Shown one piece after another: positions 1 through 7,058 of a DNA stretch of 7,629 nucleotides. The stretch covers positions 1 to 7,629 of the forward strand of contig JAKQSH010000296.1 in NCBI GenBank assembly GCA_029570245.1, read 5' to 3'. Under the pieces are notes generated by a model that worked only from the letters and a program-made list of their open reading frames with translations, was not told the origin of the DNA and made no database searches. The DNA is from Deltaproteobacteria bacterium. Lineage in GTDB: Bacteria > Myxococcota_A > SURF-8. The first letter of the stretch is position 1. The number at the start of each line of letters is the position of its first letter. A program made the position numbers and the translations under genes.

Positions 1-141
1 GTTTTATAATCGCAGGCGACGGCATTCCAAATGCGGTCAGATGAGTCCGGTCGATTACGAGCGGGCGTACTGGTCAGGCAAGCTGAATGCCGCCGCATGA
101 ACACACAACTCCCGGGTGTCCACTCTTTCGGGGGAAGATCA
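1..141 (+). mobile_element. Right end of an IS3-family insertion sequence (partial)
   Basis: The segment carries the transposase C-terminus (stop at 98-100) followed by a short tail that looks like an IS3-family right end. The tail contains TGTCCACTCTTTCGGGGG (117-134) and ends GAAGATCA at 134-141. Read inward from the end, the complement begins TGATCTTCCCCCGAAAG, which has the 5'-TGA start and the purine/pyrimidine layout usual for IS3-family terminal repeats. The left end and any flanking target duplication lie outside the window or cannot be paired here, so the exact boundary at 141 is an inference from the TGA/TCA terminal rule. Confidence 0.75.
2..100 (+). CDS. IS3-family transposase (OrfB), C-terminal fragment
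   Basis: Frame 2 is open from the window edge to TGA at 98-100 and encodes only the last 32 residues of a protein. It begins FYNRRRRHS and continues with SPVDYE, the well-known C-terminal signature of IS3-family OrfB transposases, found just after the last catalytic Glu of the DDE domain (FYNxxRxHSxxGxxSPxxYE). The enzyme cuts and joins the ends of its own element. The fragment stops about 40 nt before the proposed element end, as expected. Only the tail is visible, so whether the full transposase is intact cannot be judged. It is too short for ordinary ORF calling. Confidence 0.85.
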   Translation, partial: FYNRRRRHSKCGQMSPVDYERAYWSGKLNAAA

Positions 142-193
142 CTGCTGAAAACACAGTCAGACACTAATATACGCAGAATTGTGCAAAACAAGT

Positions 194-222
194 TTGACTT
201 CAGAACTCAGTCGTTTTACACC
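194..222 (+). promoter_or_regulatory. Possible kbl promoter (weak)
   Basis: TTGACT at 194-199 is a good -35 match. Seventeen bases downstream lies TACACC (217-222), a poor -10 match (3 of 6). It sits between the insertion-sequence end and the kbl ribosome binding site, giving a leader of about 35 nt. This is a weak prediction. Transcription could instead enter from within the insertion sequence. Confidence 0.25.
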
Positions 223-254
223 AACATAGTCAAGCCTGAACCATTTTTAGCACT

Positions 255-260
255 GGAGGT
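255..260 (+). promoter_or_regulatory. Ribosome binding site deciding the kbl start
   Basis: GGAGGT lies 4 nt upstream of the in-frame GTG at 265. No comparable site precedes the in-frame ATG at 31, which falls inside the insertion sequence. The site therefore fixes the start at 265, and the resulting protein matches the family's normal length. Confidence 0.85.
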
Positions 261-264
261 GGCC

Positions 265-1452
265 GTGTACGAATCATTGAAGGATATTCTGAAGAAAGAA
301 ATCGAAGGAATCCGTGAGGCCGGTCTTTATAAAAACGAATGGCCTCTTAAAAGCCCGCAGAGCGCAGACGTTCTGCTCGAAAACGGCAGAGTCATCAATA
401 TGTGCGCCAACAACTACCTGGGACTTTCAAACAACCCCCGTGTAGTGAAAGCAGCCCAGAAAGCGCTTGAGGAACGCGGATACGGTATGAGTTCTGTGCG
501 CTTTATATGCGGAACGGCAGATATCCACAAGGAACTCGAAAAACGCATTGCCGACTTTCTGGGCATGGAAGACGCGATTCTGTATTCGTCATGCTTCGAC
601 GCCAACGGCGGACTTTTCGAAACACTGCTTAATGAGCAGGACGCCATTATTTCGGATCAGCTCAACCATGCATCAATCATCGACGGAGTGCGTCTGTGCA
701 AGGCAGAGCGGTTCCGTTACGCCAACGGCGACATGAACGAGCTTGAAAACATCCTGAAGGAAACGCAGAAAAACCGCCTGCGCATGATCGCCACAGATGG
801 CGTTTTCTCGATGGACGGCTACATAGCCAAACTGGATCAGATTTGCGATCTGGCCGAAAAGTACAACGCGATCGTAATGGTTGACGACAGCCACGCCACC
901 GGATTCATCGGAAAAACCGGACGCGGCACGCCCGAATACAACAACGTCATGGGTCGTGTCGATATTATCACCTCAACGCTTGGCAAGGCGCTCGGTGGCG
1001 CTTCCGGCGGATTCACGGCAGCCAAAAAGGAAGTCATCGAAATCCTGCGTCAGCGCTCGCGTCCTTATCTGTTCTCCAACTCGCTGGCTCCGGTCATTAC
1101 GGCAGCATCTATTACGGTTTTAGACATACTCTCTGAAAGCACCGCCTTACGCGACAAACTGGAAGAAAACACTCGCTACTTCCGCTCGCAGATGGCCGGT
1201 TTCGGCTTCGAAATCAGAGAGAGTGTGCATCCCATAGTGGCGATCATGTTCGGCGAAGCCAAACTTGCAGTCGAAATGGCGCGCGGCATGTTGCAGGAAG
1301 GCATATACGTTGTCGGGTTCTCGTTCCCGGTCGTCCCGAAAGGTCTGGCACGCATCCGCGTTCAGATTTCCGCCGGACACGAAAAGGAACATCTTGACCG
1401 CGCAATCGAAGCTTTTGCGAAAGTCGGACGCAAAAACGGCGTTATCAGCTGA
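265..1452 (+). CDS. kbl: Glycine C-acetyltransferase (2-amino-3-ketobutyrate CoA ligase)
   Basis: This PLP enzyme of the alpha-oxoamine synthase family interconverts 2-amino-3-ketobutyrate plus CoA with glycine plus acetyl-CoA. It is the second step of threonine breakdown after threonine dehydrogenase and acts in the cytoplasm. With the GTG start the product is 395 residues, against about 398 for E. coli Kbl. Visible signatures are INMCANNYLGL near the N-terminus, VDDSHATGFIG (Asp207, Asp208, His210, contacting PLP), and STLGKALGGASGG with the expected PLP-binding Lys241. All sit about three residues before their E. coli positions. The reading frame stays open upstream to position 31, but that part overlaps the insertion sequence and has no family similarity. 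No threonine dehydrogenase gene is next to it here. A strong terminator follows. Related enzymes such as BioF or HemA share the fold, but the N-terminal sequence and the CANNYLGL motif favour Kbl. Confidence 0.93.
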   Translation: MYESLKDILKKEIEGIREAGLYKNEWPLKSPQSADVLLENGRVINMCANNYLGLSNNPRVVKAAQKALEERGYGMSSVRFICGTADIHKELEKRIADFLGMEDAILYSSCFDANGGLFETLLNEQDAIISDQLNHASIIDGVRLCKAERFRYANGDMNELENILKETQKNRLRMIATDGVFSMDGYIAKLDQICDLAEKYNAIVMVDDSHATGFIGKTGRGTPEYNNVMGRVDIITSTLGKALGGASGGFTAAKKEVIEILRQRSRPYLFSNSLAPVITAASITVLDILSESTALRDKLEENTRYFRSQMAGFGFEIRESVHPIVAIMFGEAKLAVEMARGMLQEGIYVVGFSFPVVPKGLARIRVQISAGHEKEHLDRAIEAFAKVGRKNGVIS

Positions 1453-1475
1453 TGGTAAAGAAATCTGAAATACTG

Positions 1476-1507
1476 GCGCGGCGTTTGATTGAACGCCGCG
1501 CTTTTTT
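1476..1507 (+). terminator. Intrinsic terminator of kbl
   Basis: GCGCGGCGTT (1476-1485) pairs perfectly with AACGCCGCGC (1492-1501) across a 6-nt loop, and six T follow at 1502-1507. It starts 23 nt after the kbl stop. The T tract overlaps the stop codon (1506-1508) of the convergent hydrolase gene. On the minus strand the hairpin is not followed by T, so it terminates only kbl efficiently. Confidence 0.93.
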
Positions 1508-4500
1508 ATGTACGTTCATGCAGGCGTAATCTGAATATAAATACTGTCAGAAGAAGAAGCAGCCATGCAGGAAACTGTACGTCCGCCTGATTGCAGCCCT
1601 GAGCGTCTTTCTGGTTGGGTATTATAACATCTGAATCTTCGGTGTTGTAGGAATTCCGCTCATAGGGCGCATGGTAATCGCGCAGCAAATCGGCTACAGG
1701 TTTCTTTGTGTAGCGGTCAAGACCGAAAGCGCCATAAGTTCTTACACCGTCGGCATTCGAGAATCCGTCACCGAAACTTGTCCACGACATCGCAATAACT
1801 CCGGGAGCTTCAAGAATCGCCCGATTTTCATCAACCTGAAGATACTCGGCAACACCCTTCCATGTCCCGGACGCCACATGATTCTGATTGCGGTATGAAT
1901 CCCCAAGAAGTCCAGACGGCGCACCGTAGCCGGTGACAATAACAGGTTTTCCTGACCAATCCTGCGAAATTCGATAAAAAAGGTCGTTCACAGAATCTGA
2001 TATGCCCTGCCCGCCTGCAGCATATTTCGCCCCATAGAACGATGAGATGCCTATGATATCAACGGCGGCGAAACTGTCTTTGACACCTTCGAAATAATCC
2101 TGAGCATCGGCAGCTTCGGTAACGAAACGTCCGTCAGGATAGTTGTTGTCCAGATCGTTATGAAGCACAGTGATAAAATCCGCCAGTTCGGAAGAGGACG
2201 ACGAGCAGGATTCGCAGGCGCTCCAGAAGAAAACCGAAGGACGATTGTAATTGGCGAAAATCATTTCGCGCCAGGACTGCAATGCAACACCACGCCGGGT
2301 AAGATCGGCAAGACCTTCGCCGTTAAGATCGCTTACCGGAATTTCCATCAACACAGCCATTCCGATACGGTCTGCAATACTCGGTGCATAATGATACTGA
2401 GGATAACCGGCAAGCCGCACCATTTTTGCGCCATATGCTTTCATCCACCGGAAATCCTGCTTGTAAGCTTCCCAGTCGGCCTGCATTCCAACAAACGGTC
2501 GATCTTCGTAATAAGTAAAGGATGGGAAAAACGGAATACGGTTGTTTAAAAGCAGACGACCGAATTTGTCGAACTCAAGCAGCCGGAATCCAATCTGCGT
2601 TACATAGCGATCAATCAGAACATCGTCCTCATCGTCGTTGTCGTCTTCGCCATCGGTTTCATAAAGCGAAACTCGCAGAATATACACCACCGGTTTCCAT
2701 GGATTCCAATCCTTCGCCTGATTGATTATCGGCTCCAGTCTGTACCCGCTGATCTGTCCGGGAGATAGTGTTATGTCAAGCTTTTTGTCTCCGCCCATCG
2801 GATTTTCTTCGCGGGCGATGCTTGAAGGCGAAGAGGATTCCAGATAGGCTTCGCTGTCAGAATCGGTTTTAAATGCCTGAAGCTGTACGCGACCGACAAA
2901 ATCCTTTCCGGTAGTCTCTTCAACAATCATGTCCATCTGAAATTTTCCGCTAAGACTCAAAGGTTTAACGGTTACAGATTTAATAGAAACTTTGTGTCCG
3001 GCAGGATAATATTCCCAGCCCACATCCTGAACAATGCCCGCGTAATCGAAAAAGTCCACGTCGGGGCCGGGACCCAGCATTCCAGGATAGGTTCCGTGTG
3101 GAGGATGATCGACTCTGACCACAAGCGTTATCTCTTCTTCACCCAGCAGTTCATCCGGCAATTCAAAATACGCCGGAGTATAAACACCCTCGTGCCAGCC
3201 GAGATAAACGCCATCGGCCCACACGTCGATTATGTAACTCGCGGCACTGAACACAAGACGGGTTCCCGGCGCACTTGAAGGCAGACGGGTTTTAACTCTG
3301 TACCATACACCTCCGTAATATTCTTCAGGGCCGGACGGATGATATGGTGCGGCTAGCATGTTTTCCGGCTGCGGCATGTAAACAGAATCCCAGTCCGAAT
3401 CATCGAAGTCGGGCAGTATCGCTCCGCACGATTCCAATTCGAGACGGGCTACAATTTCTTCATTGCGCACAGCAAACGAAAGCCGATTATCCAGCGCCGC
3501 CCGCATGCGTTTCCATGGTCCGCGAATGGAATTTCTCGACATTGGAGAATATCCGCTTTCGGGGTATATAACCCCGTTCTGCACCAGCGCCTTTACCGGG
3601 CCGAATTCCTTAAGCTCGGAAGAAGGCTCAAGCGTTGCGACATCAAGAACATTCAATGCCGGACCGATTTCAACTTCGAACGGATAGGATACGATAGTTC
3701 CTTCACGACGGCAGATCGCCATAACTCTTTTTACGCCTGTTTTTTCTGGTAGAAAAGAAAGCACGCCCCGGCTGTTTATTGCATAATCGAAATCAGCCTT
3801 AAGAGTCCATTCACAGCCGGACATCATATTGAAACCAATGTCGCAACTGTAAGTCTGACCAAGCCTGGCGTTCGGCATGGGCTGGGCGACAATGGCCTCA
3901 AAACGCCCAGAAGCGGAAAACCTTGCATCACGGGTTTTCCCCTGCAATTCGCCCAACAGGCGGGAGAAAGTGTCGTCCGCTACATTGTACCTCCACTCGG
4001 AGACATCAGGCATTTCAGACAGCCGATCCTCGTAGTTAGAGAAATCGCTCCTCACATTATAAACGTCTGAAAGCATAAGATTGACAGCAAGAATATTTTT
4101 TTCAGACTCAACGCTCAGCTTCTGCAGACGATAATAAAGTTCTTCGTACAAGCCGTTCGAAAGCAACCGGTCTTCAAGTTTTCCTGCAAGACTGTAATAA
4201 GAGAAAAGCCTGTCAAGCAGAAGCTTCGAAGCCTGCAGTACTTCCGATTCATCGTAAAGAGGTACAGCAAGAATGAACTCCTCTATAAGCTCGTTCAATT
4301 CCGGCAATTCTTCACGATCAGGAAACAGTTTCTCGCTGGTGGAAAACAGTTCCACCAGATCAGACCATTCAGCAAATGCGATATCGTCTCCCCAACCGAC
4401 AGTCGCATCACTCCAGGCAGTCTGAGAATCGTAGGATTGAGGATCATCGAAAAGCGCCCCGTAAGAAGCGATGGCGAACAGTGAGGCGTTGCCTTCCACC

Positions 4501-6050
4501 ATAGGATTAACAAGAATACCTTCCACCGACTCAAGAAGTTCTTTACCGCGCCCTTCTACTGAAGCCAAGTGCAGCGTCTGAGCAAGCGAATAGTCGTTGA
4601 CCGGGTAATTGTCCCAGATAAGCGGGTTCCGTCCGATCAGAGCTTCAACATCTGCACTCTCAGCCGCACTTATTGAACGATCAAAAACACCTTCACCGGT
4701 CCAGCAGATCGGCACAGCGGAATCAATGGCGGCAAGGGCAGTCAGATAATCGCGCTCATCTCCGTTCAAGCTGTCGCTTGTCCCGTAATATACCGTCGGA
4801 ACGAAAATCAGCGTCGCATTTCCGTCAAGAGTACGCAGCCAGTCAAAAAGGCGATTCGCAAGAAAAGCATGATTTTCGCCGGTGCTGCCATCTTTTCCGG
4901 CGGAAATGTCATCCATGAGCAAAGCGAAATGCCTGATTCCCACGTCGAAGAGACTTTGCAGCTTGCTCTGCAAATCGCTGAAATCTTCGTCGTCAAGAGG
5001 GTCGATATCGTTTCCTGGAGAAATTCCATAAACGAAATCAATACCGCGCATTGAGGCGAATTCATTCAATTCTTCAAAGTCGGCAAGCTCTTTATCATCG
5101 TAAAGTTCGCGCCATGTGTTGCGGTGTTTTTCATCGGACTTGGGGCAGTAAAGATATGTGTTCATACCCCAGACAGACATGCGATGAAGAATTTCAAGGC
5201 GCGTACGATGCCGCCACGGCTGACCATAAAAACCTTCCACAACGCCTTTGATTCGCGGATAATCCAGCGATGCCGGGTTATATGCTGCCAGCTCGTTTTC
5301 TGCAAGCTCCACTTCCGCCCATCCGGAGGTTCTCCCGTCGTACCCGACGGAGCGCACGCGATAAGCCAGCCTGCTGAGGGTACGGGGGCGGTCAAGCACG
5401 AAATTGAGGGTTGTTGAATGATAATTCTCGACAAGTTCGTAAGCAGTATTGCGGCTGATTTCATAATGATGCGCTGACGCAACTCTACCCCACGAAATTC
5501 TCAGGCGGTGCCCGTCTGCCTTAGCTTTCGCATTCTGCGGAATTGCCGGAGCACTACCGCTGTCGGCTGCTTTTATTTCTACCTCGCTGACTTTGAAATC
5601 ACCCGGCTGAAACTCTATTTTTAAATAGCGAGCACCGGCATGATCTTTTGGCAGATAAACGTTAAGTGCATCGGTCGAAAACACTTCGCTTGTAGCAGCA
5701 GGATACAAGGCGTATCTGTCCGGCCCGACATAAACAGTCACTTTTCTGGAGGTGCTGTCTTTCCATTTGATCGAAACGCTTTCGATTTCAATCTCCAGCG
5801 ACTCTCGCGTAGTCGAAAGATCGAATTCAATCCAGGCGTCCGCACCGACAGGAGGATGCCAGTAAGTGTCAAGATCATTATCGTGCACAGAAGCTGCACC
5901 GCTGGATTGATCGGACAGAATACCAGCCAGGTTTTCCACTTCTGATACGCGAACAAAAGCGCCATCGGCAAGATCAGGCGCAGCTTGCGCAATCAACGAC
6001 GGAAACACCATGAATAACGCCACTGAGAATGTAAAAAGGCAACTCTTCAC
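1506..6050 (-). CDS. Secreted multidomain GH84 beta-N-acetylglucosaminidase fused to a GH2-like module
   Basis: The 1514-residue product probably removes terminal beta-linked GlcNAc from glycans outside the cytoplasm. Seen in order: signal peptide (1-23, cleavage near AQA/AP); discoidin/CBM32-like domain (about 30-165, TYWHPP...WIEFDL); fibronectin III-like domain (about 168-250); GH84 barrel (about 265-560); helical region (560-710); Ig-like domain (711-796); GH2-type jelly roll (about 840-1015), Ig-like domain (1020-1155) and TIM barrel (1156-1465); C-terminal GCN motif, hydrophobic stretch and Arg-rich end (1485-1514). The GH84 part has GVVEGFYGQPW, GISPG, LLMDDI with the catalytic pair Asp380/Asp381, and WDNYPVND (479-486). 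These residues are what the family's substrate-assisted mechanism needs. The GH2-type barrel lacks its nucleophile (Gly1374) and normal acid/base motif, so it may only bind sugar. The start is GTG with AAAGGA 7 nt upstream; an in-frame stop lies just before it. The natural substrate (mucin, glycosaminoglycan, chitin fragments, glycoprotein) cannot be told. Confidence 0.9.
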   Translation of the reverse strand: MKSCLFTFSVALFMVFPSLIAQAAPDLADGAFVRVSEVENLAGILSDQSSGAASVHDNDLDTYWHPPVGADAWIEFDLSTTRESLEIEIESVSIKWKDSTSRKVTVYVGPDRYALYPAATSEVFSTDALNVYLPKDHAGARYLKIEFQPGDFKVSEVEIKAADSGSAPAIPQNAKAKADGHRLRISWGRVASAHHYEISRNTAYELVENYHSTTLNFVLDRPRTLSRLAYRVRSVGYDGRTSGWAEVELAENELAAYNPASLDYPRIKGVVEGFYGQPWRHRTRLEILHRMSVWGMNTYLYCPKSDEKHRNTWRELYDDKELADFEELNEFASMRGIDFVYGISPGNDIDPLDDEDFSDLQSKLQSLFDVGIRHFALLMDDISAGKDGSTGENHAFLANRLFDWLRTLDGNATLIFVPTVYYGTSDSLNGDERDYLTALAAIDSAVPICWTGEGVFDRSISAAESADVEALIGRNPLIWDNYPVNDYSLAQTLHLASVEGRGKELLESVEGILVNPMVEGNASLFAIASYGALFDDPQSYDSQTAWSDATVGWGDDIAFAEWSDLVELFSTSEKLFPDREELPELNELIEEFILAVPLYDESEVLQASKLLLDRLFSYYSLAGKLEDRLLSNGLYEELYYRLQKLSVESEKNILAVNLMLSDVYNVRSDFSNYEDRLSEMPDVSEWRYNVADDTFSRLLGELQGKTRDARFSASGRFEAIVAQPMPNARLGQTYSCDIGFNMMSGCEWTLKADFDYAINSRGVLSFLPEKTGVKRVMAICRREGTIVSYPFEVEIGPALNVLDVATLEPSSELKEFGPVKALVQNGVIYPESGYSPMSRNSIRGPWKRMRAALDNRLSFAVRNEEIVARLELESCGAILPDFDDSDWDSVYMPQPENMLAAPYHPSGPEEYYGGVWYRVKTRLPSSAPGTRLVFSAASYIIDVWADGVYLGWHEGVYTPAYFELPDELLGEEEITLVVRVDHPPHGTYPGMLGPGPDVDFFDYAGIVQDVGWEYYPAGHKVSIKSVTVKPLSLSGKFQMDMIVEETTGKDFVGRVQLQAFKTDSDSEAYLESSSPSSIAREENPMGGDKKLDITLSPGQISGYRLEPIINQAKDWNPWKPVVYILRVSLYETDGEDDNDDEDDVLIDRYVTQIGFRLLEFDKFGRLLLNNRIPFFPSFTYYEDRPFVGMQADWEAYKQDFRWMKAYGAKMVRLAGYPQYHYAPSIADRIGMAVLMEIPVSDLNGEGLADLTRRGVALQSWREMIFANYNRPSVFFWSACESCSSSSSELADFITVLHNDLDNNYPDGRFVTEAADAQDYFEGVKDSFAAVDIIGISSFYGAKYAAGGQGISDSVNDLFYRISQDWSGKPVIVTGYGAPSGLLGDSYRNQNHVASGTWKGVAEYLQVDENRAILEAPGVIAMSWTSFGDGFSNADGVRTYGAFGLDRYTKKPVADLLRDYHAPYERNSYNTEDSDVIIPNQKDAQGCNQADVQFPAWLLLLLTVFIFRLRLHERT

Positions 6051-6057
6051 AATAATG

Positions 6058-6063
6058 TCCTTT
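6058..6063 (-). promoter_or_regulatory. Ribosome binding site of the GH84 gene
   Basis: On the minus strand AAAGGA lies 7 nt before the GTG at 6050-6048. It supports this non-ATG start, which gives a complete signal peptide (MKSCLFTFSVALFMVF...). The next Met is inside the hydrophobic core of that peptide. Confidence 0.75.
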
Positions 6064-6092
6064 CAGACTTATAAAACAAATGCATTGTACTG

Positions 6093-6121
6093 AATATATA
6101 TAAAAAACGCCAGCTGGTCAG
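6093..6121 (-). promoter_or_regulatory. Candidate promoter of the GH84 gene
   Basis: On the minus strand CTGACC (6121-6116; 4 of 6 match to a -35) is followed after 17 bases by TATATT (6098-6093; 5 of 6 match to a -10). Transcription would start near 6086 and leave a leader of about 35 nt. The -35 overlaps a perfect 8-bp palindrome, CCAGCTGG (6110-6117), which could be an operator half or chance. Confidence 0.45.
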
Positions 6122-6149
6122 GAAGTTTTGCCTCCCGAGAACAAGAAAT

Positions 6150-6167
6150 TTATGGATTTGCCCATAA
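6150..6167. promoter_or_regulatory. Inverted repeat in the divergent intergenic region
   Basis: TTATGG (6150-6155) and CCATAA (6162-6167) are perfect inverted copies separated by 6 nt. The repeat sits directly upstream of CATAAT (6168-6173), a 5-of-6 match to a -10 box for mazG with no good -35 in front of it. It lies about 30 bp upstream of the proposed -35 of the GH84 promoter on the other strand. Position and symmetry fit a regulator site, but short repeats like this also occur by chance. Confidence 0.3.
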
Positions 6168-6212
6168 CATAATGCTACCAATTACAACGCTGTTTTATGA
6201 AAGCGAGGAAAG

Positions 6213-7031
6213 ATGTCCGAATTCAAGATTACCGATAAACCGAACTTCGATGACCTGGTCGCACTTATGGCGCGCCTGCGCTCGCCGGAAGGCTGCCCCT
6301 GGGACAGAAAGCAGAACTTCAATACTATTCGCGATTACCTTATTGAAGAAGTCTATGAAGCAGCCGAAGCTATCGACAGACAGGACTGGCAGAGTCTCAA
6401 AGAAGAGCTTGGCGATGTGATTTTTGAGGCGGTGTTTCTGGGTCAGATCGGCAAGGATGAGGGCCATTTCGATATTTACCAGTCGATAGAACACATTTAC
6501 AAAAAGCTGGTCTACCGCCACCCGCATGTTTTTGGAGAAGAACAGGTTAAACTGGCTGAAGAAGTTCCCGGATTATGGGAAAAAATGAAAAAGAAAGAGC
6601 GTGCCACCGACAACGATGCATCGAGGTCGGCCCTCGATGGAATTCCTTCTGCGCTCCCACCGCTGATGCAGGCGCTCAGGATCAGTGAACGTGCTGTCAG
6701 CCTTGGCTTTGAATGGAACAATCTGGACGGTGTTCTGGAAAAGCTCGATGAAGAAGTGGCCGAATTCAAAGACGCTGTCTGCAACGGCGGTAGCCGGGAA
6801 AAAATGGAAGAAGAACTCGGAGACATGCTGTTCACTCTGGTCAATGTGGCACGCAAACTGGACATAAAAGCCCATGACGGACTGAAGCGCACCATGACGA
6901 AATTCCGCCGGAGATTTGCAGCAATGGAAATAGAACTGCGCCGTCAGGGACGCGAAATGAACGAATGCTCGCTGGACGAACTTGAAGCCATATGGCAGGC
7001 GGTAAAAAAAGAACTAGAAGGCAGAGTATAA
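6213..7031 (+). CDS. mazG: Nucleoside triphosphate pyrophosphohydrolase MazG
   Basis: MazG hydrolyses (d)NTPs to the monophosphate and pyrophosphate in the cytoplasm, cleaning the nucleotide pool and influencing the stress response. The 272-residue product is close to the usual length (263 in E. coli) and has both tandem MazG domains. The N-terminal domain opens with LMARLRSPEGCPWD and carries LIEEVYEA and EELGDVIFE (Glu45, Glu46, Glu49, Glu65, Asp68). The C-terminal domain carries LDEEVAEF and EELGDMLF (Glu180, Glu181, Glu184, Glu201, Asp204), which form the active Mg-binding set in characterised MazG proteins. RHPHVFG (92-98) is also typical. The ATG is preceded by GAGGAA at close spacing. 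There is no mazEF toxin-antitoxin pair beside it, so it stands alone, divergent from the hydrolase gene. Confidence 0.95.
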   Translation: MSEFKITDKPNFDDLVALMARLRSPEGCPWDRKQNFNTIRDYLIEEVYEAAEAIDRQDWQSLKEELGDVIFEAVFLGQIGKDEGHFDIYQSIEHIYKKLVYRHPHVFGEEQVKLAEEVPGLWEKMKKKERATDNDASRSALDGIPSALPPLMQALRISERAVSLGFEWNNLDGVLEKLDEEVAEFKDAVCNGGSREKMEEELGDMLFTLVNVARKLDIKAHDGLKRTMTKFRRRFAAMEIELRRQGREMNECSLDELEAIWQAVKKELEGRV

Positions 7032-7058
7032 GCAGTCCGCTTACTGCTGATGATTTTT
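7031..7058 (+). terminator. Possible weak terminator of mazG
   Basis: AGCAGT (7031-7036) pairs with ACTGCT (7043-7048) over a 6-nt loop, and TTTTT follows at 7054-7058 after 5 other bases. The stem begins at the last base of the mazG stop codon and overlaps the 3' end of the convergent gene. The short stem and the gap before the T run make it a weak candidate. Confidence 0.3.

Noticed and set aside
31..264. N-terminal extension of kbl from the ATG at 31
   Set aside because: It overlaps the transposase tail and terminal end of an insertion sequence, has no ribosome binding site, and would make the protein 78 residues longer than the family.
1929..1931. Gly1374 as a sequencing error
   Set aside because: Changing GGC to either Glu codon needs two substitutions, and two other catalytic motifs of the same domain are also degenerate.
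2160..2549. A 129-codon open frame on the plus strand
   Set aside because: It lies wholly antisense to well-conserved GH2-type barrel coding sequence and its translation resembles nothing; it is a shadow frame.
6195..6895. Minus-strand open frames of 100-127 codons across mazG
   Set aside because: They are antisense to conserved MazG motifs and have no ribosome binding sites or recognisable products.
6213..7031. mazG as part of a mazEF toxin-antitoxin locus
   Set aside because: Neither MazE- nor MazF-like sequence is present on either side; the neighbours are a hydrolase and an unrelated charged protein.
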